This document shows positions 31,732 through 40,506 of a stretch of DNA of 41,350 nucleotides, in pieces. The notes below the pieces were generated by a model. That model saw nothing but the letters and a program-made list of their open reading frames with translations, was not told where the DNA came from and searched no databases. Position numbers and translations under genes: made by a program. The stretch spans positions 1 through 41,350 of the forward strand of contig JBJHDM010000028.1 of the NCBI GenBank assembly GCA_050486545.1, in the 5' to 3' direction. The first letter of the stretch is position 1, and the number at the start of each line of letters is the position of its first letter. The stretch comes from DAOMNN01 sp050486545. Lineage in GTDB: Bacteria > Pseudomonadota > Gammaproteobacteria > Burkholderiales > Rhodocyclaceae.

Positions 31732-33228
31732 TCAGAGTCGCCCCACACACCGCAGGCGAAACCCGATCCGGGTACCGCTGGGCCGGCAGCGATCAACCAA
31801 CAGTATGCCCCGGTGCAACTCGACGATACGGCGGACGACCCGCAGTCCAAGGCCGCCGCCCGGTCTTCCGGTGTCCGCATCATGCTCGGTCACGAGCGTA
31901 TCGCCTTCGAGCCGTTGTGCCACATTCGATGGCAGTCCGCAGCCGTTATCTCCTACGTGCACTTCGATCCGATCCTCAGCGGCACGGACCTCCAGCCTCA
32001 CCTCCGTGGCACCTGCGGCATGCCGGATCGCATTGTCGATGAGATTGTCCAGGACCCGCTCGATCAGCATCACGTCCGCCTCGGCGAACAGTTCATTAGC
32101 CTGTATGTCTCGTTCGAACCTTACCGCTACACCATGCTCCGCCGCGCGCGCCGCAAACTTGTCCGCAACGTCCTGGACGAGTTCCGCAATCGGAAAGGGC
32201 TCTGCCTGAATGCAATAGTCGGATCGCTGCAGGTTGGCAAGTTCGAACTGCTCGTCCAGCATGCGCTCGAGCGAGTGCACCTGGGCCGACATCGATCGCA
32301 GGGTTGCCTTCACTTCTGCGGACGGGGAGTTCGACCCGACCTGTCCGAGTCCATCGAGGCTGTTCTTGACAATCATCAACGGTGTACGCAGGTCGTGGGA
32401 AAGATCTGCGTACAGGTCACGAAGGTTTCGGTCGTCATCCTTCAGTCGCCGCAGTAGGTCTGCGATCCTTCGTGCCATCGCGTCGACGTCGCGACTGACT
32501 TGGTCCAGTTCCGAGTATCGAGCCTGCGGAACCGGCTCGTTATCGACGACTTCCGCTGCCAGTCCGGTCCGAGCAAGTTCGGCAAGGGTCTTCCGAATTC
32601 GACCAATCGGCTGCAGGATCATGAACAAAAGTCCTATCGCCGTTGCCAATGCTGGAACCATTACCGCGGTGGCAAGCTTCATCGAATCGGACAGGAGGAA
32701 GTCGGTATGCGCTACGAGTAACCCCCTGACGTCAGGGCCATGCAAGATCATCAGCAGGTAGAGTGTGGGCTCGGTCTTCACGATTGCTGCCGAGAATACA
32801 CGCTGTTGATCGGGCTGCAACGGATCCGCTACCATCAGCGGAAAGGCCCGCGTTCCTTCGAACCACGTGCTGATCGACGCCATATCCAGCGCGGATTCAC
32901 GAATCCGTTCCGGATCAGCGGATGCGGCAACGATGCCACCGTTCTCATCGACAAGATAGAACGTTGCGCCGGGGACATCGCGCTCGATTTGCGCAAGTAC
33001 GGCTGCTGTATTCGATCCGTCTGCCCGTTCTGTTTCCACATTCCGAAGTTCGGGGTGTCGTGAAAGCACGTGTGAGGCCCACTCCCGGGCCTGGGTCTGT
33101 GTCGCCTTGTAGTGGAAGCGCGTATGCGTATATTCGGCAAGCCATGCGAAGGCAAACACGATCAGTGCGCCGTGGACGATCTGTATGAGAACCAGCCGCC
33201 CGAGCAGGGAGCGGGGAACCCACCTCAC
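31732..33228 (-). CDS. Sensor histidine kinase (CopS-like)
   Basis: 498 aa. Start is GTG 33228, overlapping the regulator's TGA (GTGA). Two membrane helices (about 12-32 and 187-207) enclose a periplasmic sensor domain of about 155 residues with ATFYLVDENGGIVAAS. A HAMP-like linker leads to the H-box SHDLRTP (H278), N-box (LIDNAIRHAAG), and G-boxes DNGCGLP and GGGLGLRVV. It likely phosphorylates the regulator encoded just upstream. In such clusters the ligand is usually periplasmic copper; that is inferred here. Confidence 0.9.
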   Translation of the reverse strand: MRWVPRSLLGRLVLIQIVHGALIVFAFAWLAEYTHTRFHYKATQTQAREWASHVLSRHPELRNVETERADGSNTAAVLAQIERDVPGATFYLVDENGGIVAASADPERIRESALDMASISTWFEGTRAFPLMVADPLQPDQQRVFSAAIVKTEPTLYLLMILHGPDVRGLLVAHTDFLLSDSMKLATAVMVPALATAIGLLFMILQPIGRIRKTLAELARTGLAAEVVDNEPVPQARYSELDQVSRDVDAMARRIADLLRRLKDDDRNLRDLYADLSHDLRTPLMIVKNSLDGLGQVGSNSPSAEVKATLRSMSAQVHSLERMLDEQFELANLQRSDYCIQAEPFPIAELVQDVADKFAARAAEHGVAVRFERDIQANELFAEADVMLIERVLDNLIDNAIRHAAGATEVRLEVRAAEDRIEVHVGDNGCGLPSNVAQRLEGDTLVTEHDADTGRPGGGLGLRVVRRIVELHRGILLVDRCRPSGTRIGFRLRCVGRL

Positions 33229-34088
33229 GACCGGCGCCGATGCGCGTTGAGGCGGTACCCAAGACCCCACACGGTTTGGATCAACTCGGGGCGTTCCGGA
33301 TTGGCCTCGATCTTGCGACGCAGGCGGTTGATATGGGTCGTCACCGCGTACTCGTAGACACCGCTTCCGTGACCCCATACAAGGTCGAGCAACTGCCCGC
33401 GCGAGTATACCCGCCCCGGGTTCGCCGCTAGAAGGTGCAACAGATCGAACTCCCGTTCGGTCACTTCGATCGGACTCCCGTTTCGGACCACCTGTCGTGC
33501 TTGCGGATCGACAACGAGATCGCCGAGTGCGATTCGTCCGTTTAACTGACGAGGAGCGTCGGACTCGCGCGAGAGCGCAACACGACGAAACAGCGCGCGG
33601 ACCCGCGCCAGGAGTTCAAGTACACCGAACGGTTTGACCAGGTAGTCATCGGCTCCAAGTTCCAGCCCCAGTATGCGATCGATCTCGCCACACCGTCCAG
33701 ACAACATGAGAATAGGTAAGCTCATCCCTTCACCGCGAAGTATCCGGCAGACATCCAGCCCCGACATGCCGGGCAGCCCTACATCGAGAATGATCAGGTC
33801 CGGCGGTTGCCGACGAACAGACTCCAGGGCCATGTTTCCGTCGTGGCACACCTGGATATCTCGCGCCACATCCCGAAGGGCCGTCGCCAGATGCGCAGCA
33901 AGATCTGCCGCATCCTCGACGACGAGAATTCTGCGTTCCGGTACGTCGCGATTGGGTTCGCCCAACATCTGGTTACCGAGGATATGTTCGTCTTCCTGCA
34001 CGTGATGGTGCTCGGCGTCTGGCCGCCGTTGCCCTCGAAACGGGGGATGCCCGGGTGAATGGTGTGGTGAAGCGTATTCCGTCATCAC
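33225..34088 (-). CDS. OmpR-family response regulator with His-rich N-terminal extension
   Basis: 287 aa. The receiver starts only at residue 53 (RRILVVEDA) with phosphoacceptor D102 (IILDVGLPG) and K152 (YLVKPFG), followed by a winged helix (EVTEREFDLLHLLAANPG; YAVTTHINRLRRKIE; QTVWGLGYRL). The extra N-terminal ~50 residues include HHSPGHPP and AEHHHVQEDEH. The start GTG 34088 has AAAGGA 8 bases upstream; the family-length start (ATG at codon 41) has no ribosome site, so the extension seems real. It overlaps the kinase gene. Box h lies about 200 bases upstream. Confidence 0.87.
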   Translation of the reverse strand: MMTEYASPHHSPGHPPFRGQRRPDAEHHHVQEDEHILGNQMLGEPNRDVPERRILVVEDAADLAAHLATALRDVARDIQVCHDGNMALESVRRQPPDLIILDVGLPGMSGLDVCRILRGEGMSLPILMLSGRCGEIDRILGLELGADDYLVKPFGVLELLARVRALFRRVALSRESDAPRQLNGRIALGDLVVDPQARQVVRNGSPIEVTEREFDLLHLLAANPGRVYSRGQLLDLVWGHGSGVYEYAVTTHINRLRRKIEANPERPELIQTVWGLGYRLNAHRRRS

Positions 34089-34275
34089 GACAGGGTTCCT
34101 TTCGGAAGAAACTCATCTCAAAGACTTGTCACTGAGCTAGGCGGAAAACCGTCCTTCCGAAGTTGAGCGTGTGGATGCCGTCCCAAAGAAGTCTTGTCCG
34201 GTCAGGCCCGAATACGTCGACAATCAAGAGCCTCACCCAGCCTTCCGGATGACGCCGAGTATCGTGAAGGTGCAG

Positions 34276-34788
34276 TTACCGAAGGATGAACGGCCGATTA
34301 CGATCCGGTAATCCCAGCCATGCAGTGGGTGCATCGGCGAGCATCTGGTGCCCGACGATGTGTGGCAGTGGCGCGACCTCGCTGCTATCCGACAGCAGGG
34401 AATGTGTTCGGCCACCCTCGATTGCATCCCCCCATTGCTCAACACTCATCTGCTCGATCATTGCGGGAGATAGCCCTTCCGTCCGGACTTCGCTTGCGCC
34501 GGCTTCGCACGTAAGTACCCGTTCCAGCTTGGACCGTCCAAACCGTACGACCAGGATGAGCCGCTTATATCCCTGCCACCGAAGGCGCTGGACAAGCGGA
34601 ACCACCTCGCCACGCAGGCCCTCCCCGTCGATGGCGATTAAGTCGTAGGCCTCCAGACCCTCCAAGACGTCCGGGCTCCGGCACGACCAGTGCCAGTAGA
34701 CACCGTCCAGATGCCACACCTGGCCTTCGATCTCGACGCCACTCACCCTTCCGTCATGCAGATATAGGGCACTCCTAGAAAAATTCAC
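34276..34788 (-). CDS. Unknown protein with receiver-like segment
   Basis: 170 aa. The start is GTG 34788 with GGAGG 9 bases upstream. The middle (YDLIAIDGEGLRGEVVPLVQ, then LRWQGYKRLILVVRFG and a helix with CEAGASEV) follows the beta3-alpha-beta4 pattern of response-regulator receivers, including an Asp at the acceptor position. The first strand and acidic pair of a true receiver are not evident and no DNA-binding domain follows. It could be a pseudo-receiver partner of the two-component system 190 bases downstream. Box h overlaps its 3' end. Confidence 0.62.
   Translation of the reverse strand: MNFSRSALYLHDGRVSGVEIEGQVWHLDGVYWHWSCRSPDVLEGLEAYDLIAIDGEGLRGEVVPLVQRLRWQGYKRLILVVRFGRSKLERVLTCEAGASEVRTEGLSPAMIEQMSVEQWGDAIEGGRTHSLLSDSSEVAPLPHIVGHQMLADAPTAWLGLPDRNRPFILR
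34286..34313. promoter_or_regulatory. CopR/CusR-type box, site h
   Basis: ATGAA, 5 bases, GATTAC (34296-34301), GATCCG, GTAATC (34308-34313): a perfect 6-bp dyad with the shared 6-base spacer. It lies inside the 3' end of gene 34276 and about 200 bases upstream of the regulator-kinase pair. Confidence 0.6.
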
Positions 34789-35140
34789 GATTTGCGCCTC
34801 CTGTGGTCCGACATGACGTCAATTCTCCCGTCGCGAACTCGCGCAAATCTCACGGTTTCGTGTCGCATTGGTGAACGCGTGCAGCGGTGCCTCTCTCCAG
34901 CCTCTCTGCCGATACGAACTCGCATCCCAACGGCGGATGTCACCCATCCTCGAACGCTCAGGACGATTCGAGCCCTGGATTGAACTGACATGCAAGCAAA
35001 TTCATACGTCTGCACCGAGGTGGAGCTGACTCAATTTCGTTCGCCTTTCGTTATTGATACGCGACATTTCGCATCCAGAATTGCCGGCACGCTCGGAGAC
35101 CTTGCATACACGAGCCCCAATAGCGTGGAGACCGAGAGAA
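34789..35140. other. Divergent intergenic region, no gene seen
   Basis: 352 bases between the receiver-like gene (minus) and the cupredoxin gene (plus). No credible coding frame or CopR-type box was found. It must hold promoters for both genes. It is visibly richer in A/T than the flanking island. Confidence 0.5.
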
Positions 35141-35692
35141 GTGATCCAAAGAAAACCCCCAAACTCCGTCTCGACACTTGCCGCCGTCACGGCGCTTACC
35201 TTCGTGATGTCCGCGTGGGGCCACGGCACACCGCACCCTGCGGCGTCGTTCGAGGGCACGACACCCCCCGAGCAGCAGGAGTGGGGTATTGCGGGAGATC
35301 CCCAACATGTGACGCGGGAGTTCGTCGTCCGGATGAGCGATGACATGCGCTTTTCGCCCGACGGGATTACCGTTCGCGCAAACGAAACGGTTCGCTTCAT
35401 CATTCACAACGATGGGGCTGTCCTGCACGAAATGGTGATCGGCACTACGGAAAAACTTGTCGAGCATGCGGAGTTGATGCTGAAGTTTCCTGGCATGGCG
35501 CACGACGATCCGTCGATGGCGCACGTCTCACCCGGCGAACAAGCCGAGATCGTGTGGGCGTTCAATCGCGCCGGTCGTTTCGATTTCGCATGTCTCTTAC
35601 CCGGTCATTTCCAGGCGGGCATGACTGGATCGATTGCGGTCGAACACAGTCCTCTTTCTCTGCGTTCTGAAACAATCGGATCAATACGCTGA
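35141..35692 (+). CDS. Second periplasmic cupredoxin
   Basis: 183 aa, paralogous to the protein at 25963. Signal-like N terminus (STLAAVTALTFVMSAWG), shared EWGIAGDP motif, and type-1 copper ligands in LHEMVIG and FACLLPGHFQAGM (Cys, His, Met). The start is GTG 35141 with GGAG 10 bases upstream; an ATG at 35054 would add 29 residues without a signal. Its stop is 40 bases before the Sel1-repeat gene. Periplasmic copper binding or electron transfer is inferred. Confidence 0.85.
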   Translation: MIQRKPPNSVSTLAAVTALTFVMSAWGHGTPHPAASFEGTTPPEQQEWGIAGDPQHVTREFVVRMSDDMRFSPDGITVRANETVRFIIHNDGAVLHEMVIGTTEKLVEHAELMLKFPGMAHDDPSMAHVSPGEQAEIVWAFNRAGRFDFACLLPGHFQAGMTGSIAVEHSPLSLRSETIGSIR

Positions 35693-35732
35693 CGCATGCT
35701 CCAAGACTCAGACAGATCAGGAGGCTCTCACG

Positions 35733-37277
35733 ATGGCGAGCAAGTTCGTTCTACCGATAATACGGCGCGCGCAAAGCGGCAATGCGGAGTGCCAGTATCG
35801 GCTCGGCTGCATCTACCTGGACGGCGGAGAAGGCCTTGCAGCGAATGCGCGGACGGCCTACATGTGGTTGAGCCGCGCCGCCGCTCAGGGAATGGAACAA
35901 GCCTGGCGCACGATCGGCGAACGCATTTCGCCGACTGATTCGGACGGCGACGGGCAACTCGCACGATGGTACCGTATGGCCGCTACGAGCGGTTCGCTCC
36001 GAGCCAAGCGTATGCTCGCGCAGTTACTTGTTGATCCGGCTCTCGGTTTGTCCGACCCGAGCGGACGCGCCTGTGCGAAAGCCTTGCTCGAACAAGCCGC
36101 GGTATCAGGCGATGCGGAGGCATGTCGCGATCTGGGGAGACTCATGATTGAGAGCCCGGACAACGGCGTAGATGACAAACACGCATTGCGATTGCTTACA
36201 CGTGCCTATGATCATGGGTTGCACGAAGTGGCGCGTGACCTTGCGGACCTGTACTGGAGTCGGCGTGAGCTTGCGCTGGCACGCACGTGGTACGAACGCT
36301 GTCCGCAGCCTTGGGATGCTGAGATGTGCTACCGGCTCGGTACGCTGAAAACCTGGCTTGGGCAGACCGGAAACCAGTTGCTCGAGCACGCTGCCCGGGA
36401 GGGGCATACGGCAGCGTGTGAGCAACTCGGCCTACGTTTGGCAACCGGCTCGACCGAACACCGCCGCGACCTGAAGAAGGCTGCGCGGTGGCTTGAGCCG
36501 GCTGCCGATCAAGGGTCGCCGCGCGCCGCTTACCTACTTGCAACGATATACCGGCATCGTGCCTCTAGCGCTTATGACGACCGCCGTGCGCGGCGATGGC
36601 TGTTTCGCGCGGCGCGATTCGGACATGGTGAGGCCTGCCTCCGGGCCGGCAAGGAACTCCTGCGTTCAATTGACAGCGGGTACACGACGCCCGACGAGAT
36701 CGACCGCGCCCCACCCGATGCGGCTGCGGCCGAGTTCCTGATCGCGGCCGCAAAGTATGGGCTCGCAGCAGCACCCCGCGAACTCGCACGTCTAATTCGA
36801 CCGATCGCTCCGGGCTTTCTGGCTCATGGCAACGCGTGGTCGATCCTTATTGGCCTTGCTGAGCGGAAGGATCCGGCGATCGGTGCGCGCGTGAAGCTTG
36901 GCTATGCACTCGGGCTGAGCGCACGCGAGTTGCTGGCGATCGAGCCGGAGCATTGCGATCTTGGTGAGTGCTTCGTTGTATCGATCGCCGGGCGACGCCC
37001 GTTGCGTCGGCGCATCGTTCTGGTCGACAGTGAGCGGCAGCGAAGGTTGATCGACGAAGCGAAGGCGTCGCTGCGGCGACTGCCAGAGCCAGCTCATGAT
37101 GGCGCCGAAGCCAACGATTTTCGTAGCGACTACCTCAAACTCCGCCTCCTGTGCCGCCAGTTTGGCCATGCCCAGATCGACGCAGCGCTGTTTCCGCGCG
37201 GAAGAAAGTCGGGCTTGCACAATGACACGGCCCCTCAGGCACGATCTTCTTTGCCCCCGTGCCCGAGTGCCGTCTAA
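35733..37277 (+). CDS. Sel1-like repeat protein
   Basis: 514 aa with AGGAGG before ATG 35733. Residues about 10-330 hold Sel1/TPR-like repeats: GNAECQYRLGCIYLDGG, ARTAYMWLSRAAAQGMEQAW, GDAEACRDLGRLMIESPDN and GHTAACEQLGLRLATGS. The C-terminal ~170 residues (SILIGLAERKDPAIGARV; ELLAIEPEHCDLGECFVV; RRRIVLVDSERQRRLIDEA) are not repeats and I do not recognise them. No signal peptide, so it is likely cytoplasmic. Such repeats scaffold protein contacts. It follows the cupredoxin and may be co-transcribed. Function unknown. Confidence 0.8.
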   Translation: MASKFVLPIIRRAQSGNAECQYRLGCIYLDGGEGLAANARTAYMWLSRAAAQGMEQAWRTIGERISPTDSDGDGQLARWYRMAATSGSLRAKRMLAQLLVDPALGLSDPSGRACAKALLEQAAVSGDAEACRDLGRLMIESPDNGVDDKHALRLLTRAYDHGLHEVARDLADLYWSRRELALARTWYERCPQPWDAEMCYRLGTLKTWLGQTGNQLLEHAAREGHTAACEQLGLRLATGSTEHRRDLKKAARWLEPAADQGSPRAAYLLATIYRHRASSAYDDRRARRWLFRAARFGHGEACLRAGKELLRSIDSGYTTPDEIDRAPPDAAAAEFLIAAAKYGLAAAPRELARLIRPIAPGFLAHGNAWSILIGLAERKDPAIGARVKLGYALGLSARELLAIEPEHCDLGECFVVSIAGRRPLRRRIVLVDSERQRRLIDEAKASLRRLPEPAHDGAEANDFRSDYLKLRLLCRQFGHAQIDAALFPRGRKSGLHNDTAPQARSSLPPCPSAV

Positions 37278-37406
37278 TCGGGGTGCGTCGGGAGTCGTGG
37301 GCTTCCGTCCGGGATTATCCGTCCCTATCAGTTCCTGCAAACAGTTGAGGCCACGTCAGCGATGTGGGAATTGGGCGAGCGCAGGGTAGGTAGTAGCGAG
37401 GCGAAA

Positions 37407-37451
37407 GTGACGTAGCCATTACCGATACTTCATGTACACGTAATGGCTACG
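37407..37451. repeat. Inverted repeat with CopR-box-like half-sites
   Basis: CGTAGCCATTAC (37411-37422) and GTAATGGCTACG (37440-37451) are perfect 12-bp inverted arms with a 17-base gap. GTGAC stands 5 bases before CATTAC, as in the copper boxes. It lies between two convergent gene ends, so it may be a terminator-like hairpin instead of an operator. Confidence 0.5.
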
Positions 37452-37465
37452 ACAGGGTGTCACTC

Positions 37466-37491
37466 ACGCCCCGCCGGAGAGGGCGGGGCGT
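37466..37491. terminator. GC hairpin after porin gene 37513
   Basis: ACGCCCCGCC, GGAGAG, GGCGGGGCGT: a perfect 10-bp stem with a 6-base loop 22 bases after the porin stop (minus strand). A strong candidate terminator although no T-run follows. Confidence 0.6.
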
Positions 37492-37512
37492 ATGCAGGTG
37501 CGAGGCAGCGCC

Positions 37513-38733
37513 TCAGAAGCGGGCTTCGGCCGTCAACCAAATCTTGGTGGCGTCGACGAACGGGCCGTCCTTGGCATCGTAACGGGCGACCTTGAACTCG
37601 AGCGCGTAATGCTCGCCGAACGATTTGCGTGCCATCAATCCCACTTCGCTACCGTAGTTGTTGCGACCACGGTCCGCGCGATAGTCGTGATAGACGGCCA
37701 GCAGGTTGACGCCCATGACCTTCCCGCCCACCGAAACCGAGGTGTCCCGCAATCCATCGGCCGGGGTGGCCAGGAACTGGTCGGCCCAGCCGTTGTGGGC
37801 ATGCAGCGTCGCCAGGCGCGTCTCGAACCCCTTGCCGACGCGACGGTCGCTGCCCAGCCGCTCGTGGCCGACCTTCGCCGTTACGCCGTGAACCGTCGCA
37901 CCCAGTTCGACGAAGCCGTAATCGGCGCGATAGCGGCCCGGAAACTTCGCGTAATCCCGTTGGCGTGCGAGTTCCGCCACATAATGCAGCCTCGCGCCTC
38001 CGTCGAGGGACTGCCCGCCGACAAGGCGTAGGCCCGCGGTTCGCGTTGACGACGACGCTGCATCGCGCCCGTAGTCCAGGAAGTATCCATAGCCGGTGAG
38101 GGTGCCGAACGGCAGCCCCGAGTAGCTCACGTTGAGCAGATGGTGCTCGACATTCTTGTCGTCGATGTCCTTGAAGACGCGATTGACGCGGTCGACGAAC
38201 ACGTAATTGATGGTCGTCTCGGGCACGGTCTTGTTGACGATGCGAAGCGCATCGAAGGTTTGCTCCTGCTGGCGGAAGCCGACGTTGCCCACGTGGCGGG
38301 CATTGTCGAAGATGACGCGCTGGCGCCCGAGCGTGACGGTGGTGTCCGGGATGCCCGTGTAGCCGAGGGTGGCCTGGTTGAATCGCGTGACTTTCGGATC
38401 GGCAACGACCGAGTAGCGCGTCTTGCCGTTGCCGCTGGGGCCGCTGTTGTAGCGCTCGGAACCGACGACCTGCGTCGTGCTGAACTCGACCAGGGCGGAC
38501 AATCCGCGGTACTCCTGCGTCTTGTAGCCGAGGCGCAGACGCAGCGTCGAGGCCTCCGCGTTCTTCAGCGGGTTTTTCTGGTCGACGTGCTCGAAACGGT
38601 ATCGGGCGTCGAGCGAAGGTTTGCCCGAAACGAGTGCCTCGGTAAAGGACTCGGCCGCGTGCGCCATCCCCCCCGCGACGAACAGGGCTGCGACCGCCGC
38701 CGACACGCGTGCCGGTTGGGTACTGGGTTTCAT
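37513..38733 (-). CDS. Outer-membrane porin of the alginate-export type
   Basis: 406 aa with signal peptide (VSAAVAALFVAGGMAHAA). Beta-barrel pattern throughout: LDARYRFEHVDQKN, STLRLRLGYKTQEYRGLSAL, TVTLGRQRVIFDNARHVGNV and a terminal Phe (IWLTAEARF). The TLGRQRVIFDN region is typical of AlgE-like (PF13372) outer-membrane proteins. GGGAGAG precedes ATG 38733. No copper box was found before it. Role in copper is unknown; it could be a general channel carried along with the unit. Confidence 0.82.
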   Translation of the reverse strand: MKPSTQPARVSAAVAALFVAGGMAHAAESFTEALVSGKPSLDARYRFEHVDQKNPLKNAEASTLRLRLGYKTQEYRGLSALVEFSTTQVVGSERYNSGPSGNGKTRYSVVADPKVTRFNQATLGYTGIPDTTVTLGRQRVIFDNARHVGNVGFRQQEQTFDALRIVNKTVPETTINYVFVDRVNRVFKDIDDKNVEHHLLNVSYSGLPFGTLTGYGYFLDYGRDAASSSTRTAGLRLVGGQSLDGGARLHYVAELARQRDYAKFPGRYRADYGFVELGATVHGVTAKVGHERLGSDRRVGKGFETRLATLHAHNGWADQFLATPADGLRDTSVSVGGKVMGVNLLAVYHDYRADRGRNNYGSEVGLMARKSFGEHYALEFKVARYDAKDGPFVDATKIWLTAEARF

Positions 38734-38762
38734 GTCATGCTCTCCCTAATGCTTCCATCAAT

Positions 38763-38790
38763 GTGCACGGGCGCAGATGCGCCCGTGCAC
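38763..38790. terminator. Hairpin after porin gene 38841
   Basis: GTGCACGGGCGC, AGAT, GCGCCCGTGCAC: perfect 12-bp arms with a 4-base loop, 50 bases after the porin stop on the minus strand. Likely the terminator of that gene. Confidence 0.7.
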
Positions 38791-38840
38791 GAACGCGCTT
38801 CACGCCTTTTCCAGGCGGAATGCGCGTACGGCGGTACGAA

Positions 38841-39887
38841 TCAGAACAGGTGGCTGATCCCCAGCCCGAAGGTACTGACCGAACTGCCGTTGTCGATGGC
38901 GAAGTCTTCGCGCCAGTTGAACCGGGACGTGTCCTTGCCGTTCTTCACGCGGCCATATCCTCCGTAAAGATGGGTCCGCTTGGACAGCGAATGCATGATC
39001 CCCAGCGTATAGCCCTTGCCGTCGCCGCCGGAAGCATCAACATTGGCCTTCACATAGCCGAGCATCAGGTGCGTCGCGGGCCCGACCATGACCTTGGCAC
39101 CGACGTTCCAGACCTTGTCGGTTTCGGTGGAGAAGGCACTACCCTTCACACGGGCGTTCTGCCAGGACCCCAGAACGGTGACCATGCCGAAGTTGTAGCT
39201 CGCGCCAATGAAGTGTTCACGCTGGTCGTCGCTGGTCCCGCCGATATTCGACAGTTCCTGGAAGACATAACCTGCGCGCAGGGGACCATTTTGGTACTCC
39301 AACCCAACTGATGCGAAGCCCTGGCGGGGGCTGCTGTCCTGCTCGCCGAAGCCATAGGTGAGGTTGGCCTTGAATCCGCCAAAGGTGGGCGACCGGTAGT
39401 TGATTGCGTTGTTTTGGCGCGATGCCGGATTCCAGCCGGTATTGATCGACGCGCCTACGCCCCGCGCTGCGATTCCCTTCGTGAGGCGTTGGTACGGGCT
39501 GAAGAAATGCGCCATCGCCGGATCGAAGTAATAGCTCTGGAAGTAACCGGCCGGCTGGATCCGCCCGGCTACGAGTGTTCCGAAGTTACCGGAAAGCCCT
39601 GCGAATGCGGTGCGCGTGCCCGTGAGCCCGCCACCGGTTTCGAGGGCGATCGTCCCGAATTGGAAATCAAACACCGCCTTCAGACCATTGCCGAGATCCT
39701 CCGTACCCCGAAAGCCCAGGCGAGAGCCGTTTTCACCACCGGAATCGACACCGGTGACACGCTTGCCGTCGCCCCACGTGTTCTTCATATAAACGTCGGC
39801 CACCCCATAGACGGTGACGTTCGACTGCGCCATTACCGGTGCCGCAAGCAGGCTGGCCACCGCCAGAGCAATCAGCTTCTTCTGCAT
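38841..39887 (-). CDS. General porin (beta-proteobacterial Gram-negative porin)
   Basis: 348 aa with signal peptide (MQKKLIALAVASLLAAPVMA) and start SNVTVYGVADVYM, characteristic of the 16-strand trimeric porins of beta-proteobacteria. Other signature stretches are SRLGFRGTEDLGNGLKAVF and the C-terminal STFGLGISHLF with terminal Phe. GAGGAG lies just before ATG 39887. It passes small hydrophilic solutes. The upstream region has no CopR box. It lies near the right end of the unit. Confidence 0.9.
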   Translation of the reverse strand: MQKKLIALAVASLLAAPVMAQSNVTVYGVADVYMKNTWGDGKRVTGVDSGGENGSRLGFRGTEDLGNGLKAVFDFQFGTIALETGGGLTGTRTAFAGLSGNFGTLVAGRIQPAGYFQSYYFDPAMAHFFSPYQRLTKGIAARGVGASINTGWNPASRQNNAINYRSPTFGGFKANLTYGFGEQDSSPRQGFASVGLEYQNGPLRAGYVFQELSNIGGTSDDQREHFIGASYNFGMVTVLGSWQNARVKGSAFSTETDKVWNVGAKVMVGPATHLMLGYVKANVDASGGDGKGYTLGIMHSLSKRTHLYGGYGRVKNGKDTSRFNWREDFAIDNGSSVSTFGLGISHLF

Positions 39888-40442
39888 GAATCTCTCCTCG
39901 ATTTGACGTTGGAACCGACGTGAAGCGCCGGTCCGACGGACTCGATCCCGCGAGTCGTCGAGGCCATTGTCGAAACGAACCCCTGCTGCACACAGAGGCC
40001 GGACAAAGTCAGGACCGATTTGTTAGAGAAAAGAAATCGCCGAAGATAGGATGTTGCGGTAAAGCAACACTGTCCGCCCTCGTCGTAGCAGAAACTGAAG
40101 GGGCCAAGCGACAAGACGAACACGACCCATCACGAGCGGGCTAGGGTAGGCCCCCTTCCATGTTTCGCTCGCAGCGTTCGTGAGCAGGTCATCGTGGTGG
40201 GCGCACGGCGATATGGCTGGAGCGATAGTAGCGGCAAGCCGATGTCTCCATCCGTATCGATGCGATATCCGCGAGCTAGACTTGCACCGCTAACATCATC
40301 AGAGTCCGGGCCGGCGACACCGAGCCTGTGGCTGTCTTGCGTAGAAGATCGGCGCCGGGTCACTGACGAGATGTCGGCAGTCAAACGGATATTATCGATT
40401 GCTGGAAATAGCGTTCCTGTGTGAGTCACTTCCCAAACTGGA
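39888..40442. other. Non-coding region upstream of the porin, no gene seen
   Basis: 555 bases between the porin start and the right repeat. No credible coding frame was found on either strand. The part before the porin must hold its promoter. The rest may be decayed sequence. Composition is more A/T-rich than the island average. Confidence 0.5.
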
Positions 40443-40506
40443 TGACAAGCCGTGGTGGTTTCGCGTCCTCTCGCGTGCGGCCTATCTGACCGCGCCGGTA
40501 CTCTGA
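40435..40506 (+). pseudogene. 3' fragment of a cls gene
   Basis: The last codons of cls (DKPWWFRVLSRAAYLTAPVL, then stop at 40504-40506) are present without the rest of the gene. The two codons before (KLD) resemble, but do not match, the intact cls (ELV). A remnant from the duplication or insertion that created the 150-bp repeat. Confidence 0.6.
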
